Assembly (NCBI GenBank): GCA_900541035.1 | Contig: UQIN01000003.1 | Span: 62,001-126,000 of the forward strand | Origin: an uncultured Collinsella sp. | GTDB taxonomy: Bacteria > Actinomycetota > Coriobacteriia > Coriobacteriales > Coriobacteriaceae | Length of the DNA stretch: 64,000 bases | Reading direction: 5' to 3' | Shown here: piece after piece, positions 18,222 through 24,807 of the stretch | How the letters are laid out: the number at the start of each line of letters is the position of its first letter | Position numbering within the stretch: position 1 is the stretch's first letter | The notes under the pieces: generated by a model | Database searches by the model: none | Told to the model about the DNA's origin: nothing | Seen by the model: the letters and a program-made list of their open reading frames with translations, nothing else | Program-made: the position numbers and the translations under genes

Positions 18222-18517
18222 GAGCTACCGCCTCCTTTTGGGTAGCAAAAACGTATCAGCCGGAACTTGCCGCTCAGCTGACCAAAAGCTGACCAAAATC
18301 TAACCATGCAGGTAGATGGCCTGGTTTTGACGCCATTTTTTGAAGCCGAATCGGCGGGCGGTAATCGACATCCGTGAACGGTAGCTAGTTATGAAGCCTT
18401 GGTAAGTTTCGGGACGTGTACTTTTTCGAAAAAGAGCAATCTATCTGCTGTTTTGTGTTTCTGGATCGCATATTTGAAGGCATGTGATAAAGGCGGCGGA
18501 TCGTCGACTGGTATCTG
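18222..18517. other. Intergenic stretch before array 2
   Basis: No gene is seen. The stretch is AT-richer than its neighbours and contains a short direct repeat (GCTGACCAAAA twice, about 18276-18298) and a small palindrome CTTTTTCGAAAAAG near 18421. The direct repeat sits just upstream of the nuclease-like gene and could be part of its operator. Confidence 0.3.
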
Positions 18518-18752
18518 CGGAAACTGTGACCCAGATTTCGGCCCCAGGGTGGGATGCCGTTTCCGGATCGGGCCTCAAACGGAAATTGCATCCCGGAACG
18601 AGCGCTCAGAGCGGGATGAACTTTCCCAACGGGGCCGCAGGCGGAAATTGCGTCCCGGATTCAAGCCTCAGAACGGGACGCACTTTCCGGATGGCATGTT
18701 TGGCGGAAACTACGGCCCAGTTTTTGGCTCCAGAACGGGATACATTTTCCGG
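18518..18752. repeat. Array 2 of 49-bp palindromes, 62-bp period
   Basis: Four units start at 18518, 18580, 18642 and 18704, exactly 62 bp apart, with the same arm design as array 1 (CGGAAA left arm, TTTCCGG right arm, 12-13 bp spacers). Both arrays are in the same apparent orientation, and together they flank the nuclease-like gene at 17223-18221. Confidence 0.85.
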
Positions 18753-18805
18753 AACGGTCCACGTGCGGTGGTGTATCGACCCTTTTGCGTGCGCCGCTTG
18801 TCGAA

Positions 18806-18861
18806 TTACGTTATAGCTAGCTATATTATAGGAAGGTATAATATAGCTAGCTATAACGTAA
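18806..18861. promoter_or_regulatory. Perfect 25-bp inverted repeat upstream of ATPase gene
   Basis: Arms at 18806-18830 and 18837-18861 are exact reverse complements across a 6-base loop GGAAGG. Each arm contains the nested palindrome ATAGCTAGCTAT. TATAAT at 18837-18842 could be a -10 box, and the ribosome site AAGGAAGG follows directly. It is probably an operator or autoregulatory site; a mobile-element remnant is also possible. Confidence 0.65.
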
Positions 18862-18876
18862 AGGAAGGATGGCCCT

Positions 18877-20256
18877 ATGTTTATCGGAAGAACAGCGGAA
18901 ATGTCCGAGCTCAATCGACTGTATGGCACGGGCTCCTTTGAAATGCCTGTGATTTACGGCCGCCGTCGTGTGGGTAAAACGCGCCTTATCACAGAGTTCA
19001 TCCAAGGCAAGAAAGCTATTTACTTTCAAGCTCGTCGTACCAATGCGGAGGCAAACCTGCACGGCTTTAGCCAGGCGATACTTGCAGGCTCGGTTGGTGC
19101 TGCAGGCGTGTCGTTTCGTAGTTTTGACGAAGCGTTCGATGCATTGGCCACCATGGCTCGCACGGAACGTTTGGTTGTCGTGATTGACGAGTATCCCTAT
19201 CTCGCCCAATCGAATCCCGAAATCAGCTCGTTGCTGCAAGACAAGATCGATCACCTGTACAAAGAGACCAAGCTCATGCTTATCCTGTGCGGGTCGTCGC
19301 TTTCGTTTATGGAAGAGCGGGTGCTGGGCTACGAGAGTCCGCTATACGGTAGGCGTACGGCCCAGTTTAAGATTATGCCGCTCGATTTTACGACGACCCT
19401 CGGCCTGTGGCAGGGCATGAGTCGCGAAGACGCTGCGGTTTGCTATGGCATGACGGGCGGCATTCCTGCATATATCGAGAAAGTCGATCCTGCCGCGCCG
19501 CTCAAGGACAACATCAAACGTCTTTTTCTTACTCCTACGGGCTATCTCTTTGAGGAGCCGAGTAACCTGCTATTGCAAGAGTGCCGCAATCCCGAGCAAT
19601 ATGATGCGATCGTGCAAGCAATTGCTCAGGGGCGCTCGAAGATCTCGGAGATTGCGAGCTCTACGGGAATCCCTGCGAGCAACGTAAAGAGCTATGTGGA
19701 TAAGCTGGCGTCGCTTGGGATTGTCGAGCGCGAGCTGCCCCTAAACGAGACGAGCAATAAGCGAGCCGTGTATCTGCTGAGCGATCAGATGTTTAGGTTC
19801 TGGTACAAGTTTGTTCCGCAGAACATCGGGCTGATTCAAAACGATATGGCCGAGATGGCGTATGAGCGCATTGAGCCGCACGTATCGGATTACATGGGTA
19901 CGGTCTTTGAGCTTATATGCAGACAATACGTGTACGAACTCGCGCGGGCGGGCCAGCTTGATGTGGTTCCGGCAAGCGTTGGGCGCTGGTGGGGGACGGA
20001 TAATCGCACGCATACGCAGGAAGAAATCGACTTGATTGTTGACGATGGCGAGGGCACTGCGCTGTTTGCGGAATGCAAATGGCGCAATGAACCAGTGGGC
20101 GAAGACGTGCTGCAAAAGCTCGTGCATCGAAGCGAGCTCTTTAGGCGGCAGCATAAAAGCTACGTGATCTTCTCGAAGCGTGGCTTTACGCAAGGATGTC
20201 AGGAAGCTGCGGCGAGCAGGGGAGATACCAAGCTGATTTCGTTTGCCGAGATGTGA
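18877..20256 (+). CDS. Archaeal-type ATPase with DUF234-like C-terminal domain
   Basis: A 459-residue protein. It opens MFIGRTAEMSELNRLY; Walker A is GRRRVGKTRL (about residue 28) and Walker B is LVVVIDEYPYL (about residue 97), with sensor-like LILCGSS. A winged-helix segment (SKISEIASSTGIPASNVKSY) and a DUF234 region with EEIDLIVDDGEGTALFAECKW, resembling a nuclease core, follow. Such ATPases are frequent and variable in gut bacteria, and their function is unknown; STAND-like sensing or defence is suspected. GC content is lower than in neighbouring genes, suggesting transfer. Confidence 0.82.
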   Translation: MFIGRTAEMSELNRLYGTGSFEMPVIYGRRRVGKTRLITEFIQGKKAIYFQARRTNAEANLHGFSQAILAGSVGAAGVSFRSFDEAFDALATMARTERLVVVIDEYPYLAQSNPEISSLLQDKIDHLYKETKLMLILCGSSLSFMEERVLGYESPLYGRRTAQFKIMPLDFTTTLGLWQGMSREDAAVCYGMTGGIPAYIEKVDPAAPLKDNIKRLFLTPTGYLFEEPSNLLLQECRNPEQYDAIVQAIAQGRSKISEIASSTGIPASNVKSYVDKLASLGIVERELPLNETSNKRAVYLLSDQMFRFWYKFVPQNIGLIQNDMAEMAYERIEPHVSDYMGTVFELICRQYVYELARAGQLDVVPASVGRWWGTDNRTHTQEEIDLIVDDGEGTALFAECKWRNEPVGEDVLQKLVHRSELFRRQHKSYVIFSKRGFTQGCQEAAASRGDTKLISFAEM

Positions 20257-20320
20257 GTGCGGAGATAACCAAGCGCGCTCTGATGTGATTGCTCGGAATG
20301 GGTCGCGCTAAGGATGCCAA

Positions 20321-20389
20321 GCGTAAAACCTACAATGAAAATGGCGTAAAAACTACATTGAGAACGGCGTAAAAACAGCATTGAGAATG
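20321..20389. repeat. Three tandem 23-bp repeats
   Basis: Three head-to-tail copies at 20321-20343, 20344-20366 and 20367-20389 share GCGTAAAA-C-AC(A)TTGAGAA-G. A partial GCGTAA follows. They lie just upstream of a decayed DUF4143 ATPase gene, where they could be old operator or promoter repeats. Confidence 0.75.
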
Positions 20390-20412
20390 GCGTAATTTCG
20401 TATATCGCATGA

Positions 20413-20792
20413 TCGCCCGAGCTTGCACACGGCCTTTTGCGAGCTCTTGCCATGAACGAGAGCCAGGCTGTCACGTACAAGACGCTCATAAAGGACGCCT
20501 CGTACGGTGAGACGGGCCCCGACGAGAGGACCATCGCTGCGCACCTGGATCTCTTCAACAGGCTCAAGCTGACCGAGGACCTGTGCGGATGGGAGCCATC
20601 GAGGTCAAGCTGAGTGATGCGAAAGCAGACGATGGAGCGAGAAATCTCAAGGCGCTGGAGAGGAAAGTGCTCTCCAATCCTGCCGCCCAGAATGCCGCGC
20701 CGGCGTTTTTGGCGGTCGTGGTTGGAAAGGGGAGCATTGCCTACACACGCGACGACGGCGTGGCGGTGATCCCCATGGCGGCACTTGGGGCG
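20413..20792 (+). pseudogene. Remnant of a DUF4143 AAA-ATPase
   Basis: Two pieces of one protein family lie side by side in different frames. Bases 20413-20597 encode a middle fragment ending TEDLCGWEPS, and 20591-20792 encode the C-terminal tail GAIEVKLSDAKADDGARNLK to VIPMAALGA. The P-loop N terminus and the segment between the pieces are missing, and the normal stop is lost (the frame stays open to 20972). The junction falls in TGGGAGCC (20590-20597), which both family segments would carry, so a microhomology deletion is likely. The family call is from memory of the domain's consensus. Confidence 0.65.
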
Positions 20793-20837
20793 CAGTGGTT
20801 TTGCGGGCGTGCCGTGCTTCCTTTACCGAAAATCCAT

Positions 20838-20866
20838 TTGGTAAACCAGATGCTCGCGGATAGAAT
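20838..20866 (+). promoter_or_regulatory. Conserved promoter, copy 1 (antisense to decayed toxin gene)
   Basis: TTGGTA at 20838-20843 and TAGAAT at 20861-20866 are 17 bp apart. The same spacing and surrounding bases occur at 21930 and 22367. It points toward the 3' end of the decayed small-peptide gene on the minus strand. Confidence 0.5.
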
Positions 20867-20942
20867 AAAGTTGACGGCAGCCCAAGTTCTGGAGAGCTGG
20901 GAAACGCCGTTGCTTGGTCAAGAGGTCGGTGCCTTAATGGCA

Positions 20943-21043
20943 GCGACTTGTTATGCTTCGAATGCTGCTTGAGTGCCTCGGAAAGTTCGATAAGCGCCGT
21001 GAAGAGCGAGACCAAAGCAACCAAGAGCTCTACGAGCTCTGAT
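20943..21043 (-). pseudogene. Decayed copy of the small membrane-peptide gene
   Basis: The minus strand encodes LVALVSLFTALIELSEALKQ, closely matching the intact 41-residue peptide at 22027-22152. The Shine-Dalgarno and ATG are lost, and the 3' end continues past the normal stop. The upstream in-frame stop leaves no ATG start. The antisense promoter is still present on the plus strand. Confidence 0.65.
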
Positions 21044-21213
21044 GGGCCCGGGATGACCTCTGATTCAAGTCACCGGGCCTCAATCTTTTTCATCCATTTG
21101 AATAGAGCGGGCGACTCTCTTGGGGCCATCTGCATGGCGCGTGCCTGGCGCGCGTGGCACAGCATCCCATTTTTGTGTCCGCACGGGTGGCTACGCTTAC
21201 CGCAACGTAGCCA
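21041..21213 (+). repeat. Duplicated upstream cassette, copy 1, with terminator
   Basis: This stretch aligns along most of its length with 22403-22573. It begins with a terminator-like hairpin (GGCCCGG 21045-21051 with CCGGGCC 21073-21079, then CTTTTT) and ends just before the SIMPL gene's ribosome site. A short third fragment of it (TCTGCATGGCGCGTGCCTG) recurs at about 23361. The copies precede two unrelated genes. Confidence 0.7.
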
Positions 21214-21234
21214 TTCGTGGAAAGGACGGATGCC

Positions 21235-21876
21235 ATGGCAACGGATAAGACCGGTTATGTGAGCGTTGGCGCCGAGATAGAGGACGAGGTTATGCCCGAC
21301 CGCGTGATCTTTAGCATTGGCTTTGGTGGTCGCCGCACCACCAAGGAATCGTGCCTGGAGGATTACAACACCGATCGCGCCCGCGTAGCCGCCGCGCTGG
21401 CGCCCTTTGGTTTGGATAGCGAATTAACATGCTGTCGGTACACTTGTTATGCGCAGATGACGCGCAAGAAGGCGACGATTGTGGGCTACAACTACTATGC
21501 GTACGGTACGGTTGCCGCGCCTGTCGATTCGACTGACTTTGCTGCTGTGTGGACCGCACTCAATACCTGCGAGTCACATCCCGACATGAGCATTCGATTT
21601 GAGTTGGCGGATCAGCGCGCGGCGGAAGACGCCCTGATTGCCCGTGCGGTTGAACGTGCTCGCGGCAACGCGCAGGCACTTGCCGTTGCGGCGGGGTCTA
21701 TGCTGGGCGGCGTCAAGCATATCTCGTATAACAGTCGGGCGGCGGGCTATGGTCGAACATACTGTGTTGCCGCGTGTGCTCCCGATGGGGTGTCCGGAGG
21801 CTCCAAGGAGACGGTGCTGGAGCCAGAGCCTATCGAGGTCGAGTGCTCCGTGGATATGGAATGGTGGCTGGAGTAG
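21235..21876 (+). CDS. SIMPL (DUF541) domain-like protein
   Basis: A 213-residue protein resembling the SIMPL/DUF541 family (GYVSVGAEIEDEVMPDRVIFSIG, then the alternating pattern through ALIARAVERARGNAQALAVAAG). I see no signal peptide or membrane segment, unlike the many periplasmic members, so it is probably cytoplasmic. The function of the family is poorly known. ATG 21235 follows AAAGGACG; the GTG at 21217 is in frame but overlaps that site. The gene sits between two copies of a repeated cassette, suggesting insertion. Confidence 0.65.
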   Translation: MATDKTGYVSVGAEIEDEVMPDRVIFSIGFGGRRTTKESCLEDYNTDRARVAAALAPFGLDSELTCCRYTCYAQMTRKKATIVGYNYYAYGTVAAPVDSTDFAAVWTALNTCESHPDMSIRFELADQRAAEDALIARAVERARGNAQALAVAAGSMLGGVKHISYNSRAAGYGRTYCVAACAPDGVSGGSKETVLEPEPIEVECSVDMEWWLE

Positions 21877-21929
21877 GAAGCAGGTGCTGAGCGGCTGAGG
21901 GACCGAGGCTTCGCTACCGAAAAAACCAT

Positions 21930-21958
21930 TTGTTAAACTCAATGTCCGTGGGTAGAAT
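21930..21958 (+). promoter_or_regulatory. Promoter of predicted antisense RNA
   Basis: TTGTTA at 21930-21935 and TAGAAT at 21953-21958 with a 17-bp spacer. The sequence is conserved in the two other copies, while the surroundings have diverged. It faces the 3' end of the small-peptide gene. Confidence 0.6.
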
Positions 21959-21964
21959 AAGGTC

Positions 21965-22052
21965 GACGGCAGCCCAAGTTGTGGATAGCTGGGCAGCGCC
22001 GTTACTTCGATTAAGGGGTCAATGCCTTAACGGCGTCGACCCCTCTTCTTTT
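21965..22052 (+). ncRNA. Predicted antisense antitoxin RNA
   Basis: A transcript of about 88 nt is predicted from the promoter at 21930-21958 to an intrinsic terminator (AGGGGTC 22014-22020 with GACCCCT 22038-22044, then CTTCTTTT). Its last about 26 nt are complementary to the 3' end of the small-peptide gene on the other strand. This converging 3'-overlap layout is that of type I antitoxins such as RatA of Bacillus. Prediction only. Confidence 0.5.
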
Positions 22053-22152
22053 GCTTCGTACGCTGCTTAAGTGCCTCGGAAAGTCCGATAAGCGCCGTGA
22101 GGAGCGAGACCAAAGCGGTCAGGAGCTTCACGAAATCAATCAGATCGGTCAT
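22027..22152 (-). CDS. Small hydrophobic basic peptide, candidate type I toxin
   Basis: A 41-residue peptide. It has one hydrophobic helix (FVKLLTALVSLLTALIGL, residues 7-24) and a strongly basic tail (KQRTKQKKRGRRR), like holin-like or type I toxins that insert in the membrane. ATG 22152 is chosen because GGGAGGTGAT lies eight bases upstream; the in-frame ATG at 22158 is too close to it. A long leader is likely, with a possible TAGAAT -10 box on the minus strand at 22222-22217. The 3' end is covered by the predicted antisense RNA. A decayed paralogue lies at 20943-21043. Confidence 0.6.
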   Translation of the reverse strand: MTDLIDFVKLLTALVSLLTALIGLSEALKQRTKQKKRGRRR

Positions 22153-22366
22153 GGGCATCACCTCCCGTCGCATGGAGGGCGCTGCCCGGCACATGGAACT
22201 GCCGTCAACAACTGCCATTCTATCAAAGCGCGGTCATAAATACGAATATATGTTCGATAATAACAGCAACGTGATTCCCTCGAATAGCAGCCTTTCGTAA
22301 GGGCGGCAGAAGACGGCGCTGGGCGATTGGGGCTAGACGCGCAGGTCTTCGTCACCGAAAGCCCGT

Positions 22367-22451
22367 TTGATTAACCAGCCCTCTGTAGGTACACTGCATA
22401 TTGATGGGCCCGGGATGACCGCTGATTCAAGTCACCGGGCCTAAATCTTTT
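22367..22451 (+). promoter_or_regulatory. Conserved promoter copy 3 followed by terminator
   Basis: TTGATT at 22367-22372 and TACACT at 22390-22395 keep the 17-bp spacing of the two other copies. The transcript would meet a hairpin at 22407-22441 (GGCCCGG/CCGGGCC, then CTAAATCTTTT) almost at once. The toxin-like part is absent, so this looks like a deleted copy of the locus fused to the repeated cassette. Confidence 0.45.
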
Positions 22452-22573
22452 CATCCATTTGAATAGAGCGGGCGACTCTCTTGGGGCCGTCTGCATGGCG
22501 TGTGATTAGCGCATGGTATTGCGCCCAGCTTTCATGTCCGCGCGGCCACCTATCCTTACGGCAATGTAGCCGC
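22403..22573 (+). repeat. Duplicated upstream cassette, copy 2
   Basis: Aligns with 21041-21213, including the hairpin and the GAATAGAGCGGGCGACTCTC core. It ends just before the exonuclease gene. Confidence 0.7.
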
Positions 22574-22613
22574 TTATGTAACAAGCGGCAAGCAACGGAG
22601 AAAGGCCCTAACC

Positions 22614-23348
22614 GTGTCAGCTGAAAAGACGCCGTGTATCTCGGCTATCGATACGACGAACTTTGCGCGCCAGATTGTGCTGGACTTTGAGTTTGCGCCG
22701 GTGCCAAAACAGCGCCAGCGCCGTGGGCTGCGCAATGAGATTATCGAGGTCGGCGCCGTTAAGCTCGATTACCACGGCAACGTTATGGGCGAGTTCTCGC
22801 AGTTTGTGCAGACGGAATTTACCGAAGGCGTTGCGTATCCCGTCCGCGAGCTCACGGGGATATCGGCCGTGGACACCGCGATGGCCGATCCGCTCTACAT
22901 GGTGATAAAAAGGCTCAGCGATTGGATCGGTCGCTACTCCGCCCAGGTGGTCTGTTGGAACGGTGCGGACCGTCGGCAGCTTTTGACCGAGTGCCAGGCA
23001 AAGCACATCGACCTTTCCACATTTCCTACGGACTGGGCCGACCTGCAGGCGTTTTACACCTCGATCATGGACGTTGGCAGCCACGGGCGCGTCTCGTTGG
23101 GCGACGCGGCAACGTGGTTCGGCATCGAGTTTGACGAGTCGACGGGCCATGCCCACAGCGCCCTAGCCGATGCGCGCGTGACCGCCAAGCTGCTCAAGCA
23201 GGTGATGGACGGGGACTATCACGTGAGTCCGCGCGCCCAAGAAGTCCGCCAACGTTGGGGGATGGGCGAGCGGGCCCAGACACGCCTCTCTAGCAAGTGC
23301 CCCGAGCTGGGCGACCTGCTGCTGAAGCTGAAGGCGGCGGGAAGGTAG
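22614..23348 (+). CDS. DEDD 3'-5' exonuclease domain protein (DnaQ-like)
   Basis: A 244-residue RNase H-fold exonuclease. The motifs are IVLDFEFAP with EIIEVGAVKLD (Exo I), VVCWNGADRRQL (Exo II) and GHAHSALADARVTAKLL (Exo III, the His and Asp of the DEDDh type). Members trim DNA or RNA 3' ends. GTG 22614 is preceded by GGAGAAAGG. It stands alone, with no polymerase partner nearby, downstream of a repeated cassette, so it may be an accessory or defence-associated nuclease. Confidence 0.8.
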   Translation: MSAEKTPCISAIDTTNFARQIVLDFEFAPVPKQRQRRGLRNEIIEVGAVKLDYHGNVMGEFSQFVQTEFTEGVAYPVRELTGISAVDTAMADPLYMVIKRLSDWIGRYSAQVVCWNGADRRQLLTECQAKHIDLSTFPTDWADLQAFYTSIMDVGSHGRVSLGDAATWFGIEFDESTGHAHSALADARVTAKLLKQVMDGDYHVSPRAQEVRQRWGMGERAQTRLSSKCPELGDLLLKLKAAGR

Positions 23349-23389
23349 GGGCGTTAGCTGTCTGCATGGCGCGTGCCTGTCGCGTATCG

Positions 23390-24625
23390 TTACTCTTCCT
23401 GCTGCTTGGCAGGCAAGATGTAGACGTTCTCGGCGTCCACGGCGATCTGCGCGGGGCGGTTGTAGAGGGTGTCGATCTCCTTTACGCTCTGCTTGAACGG
23501 CGTGACGTCGGGCGTCTTTGCCTGATGGAGCTTTTCGAGGAGTTTCTCGGATTGCTTGTCGTTGAACTTTCCGATGCTCTCTCCTGCGCCTTCGAGCGCC
23601 TCGTCGATGAGTGTATGGTCGCCCACGGGGGTCTTTGCGATGGCGTGACCGAGCAATTTGCCCGCGGACGCGATACCGCCCAGCAGTGCCGCATCGACGG
23701 TGTCGACAGCCCCCGCTTCGAGTGCGTTGTAGCAGTCGGTGTAGAGCTCGCGGTACGCGATCGAATCAGCCTCGATCTTCGCAGTGGCGTCCGCGAGCTT
23801 TGCGGGCTCGAAGTTCTGGGCGAGCATGGGTTCGAGGAACAGCGAGAACGCGTGGATGTAGGTGGCGAGCTGGCAGTCTTTGAGGTAGTCGAGCACCTTG
23901 TCGAGGCGTCTGCCCAAGCCGTCTCGCACCTCGATGAACCCTTTCTTTTTCAGATCCGCCTGTGCCTGCGAGCGGAAGAGTTCCATGTCCTGCGCGGACG
24001 ACTGCTTGATGTCGAGCACCTTCATATGGGCGTTTGCCATGTAGGTGGCGTTGCCGTAGTTGAGGCCGTAACCGTTGAGGATGTCTGCGAGCGTCTTGAG
24101 GTTGCCACGCATGTTGGCCTTGTCGCGCTGACGCATGTACTCGAACATTTCGTCGACGGACTCCTGGATGGAGTCGAGCTTTTGGTTTATCTGCGCGATT
24201 GCGGCTGCCATGAATAGCGATGTTGGATCGTAAGGCACCTGCGTGACGCTCGTGGCGATGTCGCCCTCGACTACGTGGAAGCGCGCCTGCCCAAGGCCCT
24301 TGGCGGCGTCGCGGTAGCCCCCTGTGAGACCGCTGCCGTCCTTGAACGTGTTGAGTTTCGACGGATCGAGCGGGTTACCATATTTGTCAGTCGCCTGGAG
24401 CAGCGTGGGCACGCTCACCGTGTTGGTGACGGTGCGAAACATCGAGGGGAGCGAGGCGAACGCCACGCCGAGTTGGGGAATTCGCTCGAGCGGTAGCTTG
24501 ATGGCGCCGGAGACGTCCACCCGCTTCTGAGTGAGCGCGAGGTGGATTTTGGTCGATGCGAGCTGTTTTGCCACGAGCTCCTCTCGGCCGTCGTTCGCCG
24601 AGGGTTTGGTCTCGTTGTCTGCCAT
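23390..24625 (-). CDS. Hypothetical protein, helical, no recognised family
   Basis: A 411-residue soluble protein. I do not recognise it. The N-terminal about 130 residues are mixed. The middle (AAAIAQINQKLDSIQESVDE) reads as a coiled coil, and the C-terminal half is Ala/Lys/Glu-rich helix with a small Gly/Ala patch (AALLGGIASAGKLLGHAIA) that could touch membrane. ATG 24625 follows AAGGAG six bases upstream. Helical toxins and phage-associated proteins look like this, but nothing specific supports it. It stands alone between opposing or unrelated genes. Confidence 0.6.
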   Translation of the reverse strand: MADNETKPSANDGREELVAKQLASTKIHLALTQKRVDVSGAIKLPLERIPQLGVAFASLPSMFRTVTNTVSVPTLLQATDKYGNPLDPSKLNTFKDGSGLTGGYRDAAKGLGQARFHVVEGDIATSVTQVPYDPTSLFMAAAIAQINQKLDSIQESVDEMFEYMRQRDKANMRGNLKTLADILNGYGLNYGNATYMANAHMKVLDIKQSSAQDMELFRSQAQADLKKKGFIEVRDGLGRRLDKVLDYLKDCQLATYIHAFSLFLEPMLAQNFEPAKLADATAKIEADSIAYRELYTDCYNALEAGAVDTVDAALLGGIASAGKLLGHAIAKTPVGDHTLIDEALEGAGESIGKFNDKQSEKLLEKLHQAKTPDVTPFKQSVKEIDTLYNRPAQIAVDAENVYILPAKQQEE

Positions 24626-24807
24626 AGCGCGCTCCTTGCTTACGTTGATAGTCGTGGGCATTATCTCATCGCCTGGTGGCTTGCTAGAGCGGGGTAGAGG
24701 CCGAGCGTCTGGCGAAACTCGTTAACTGATTGCATTTCAGCGGATTGGGTTGATTATAAGAGAAGGACGGCTATCCATCTGCCCTTCCCAGTTGAGTTCG
24801 CTTTGAG

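Noticed and set aside
16795..18752. CRISPR array
   Set aside because: The period is regular, but the repeated part is a degenerate 49-bp palindrome, the gaps are only 12-13 bp and partly similar to each other, and there is no cas gene nearby.
20583..20972. An independent 129-residue gene
   Set aside because: Its first 70 residues are the C-terminal tail of a DUF4143 ATPase and the rest is read-through, so it is a pseudogene piece.
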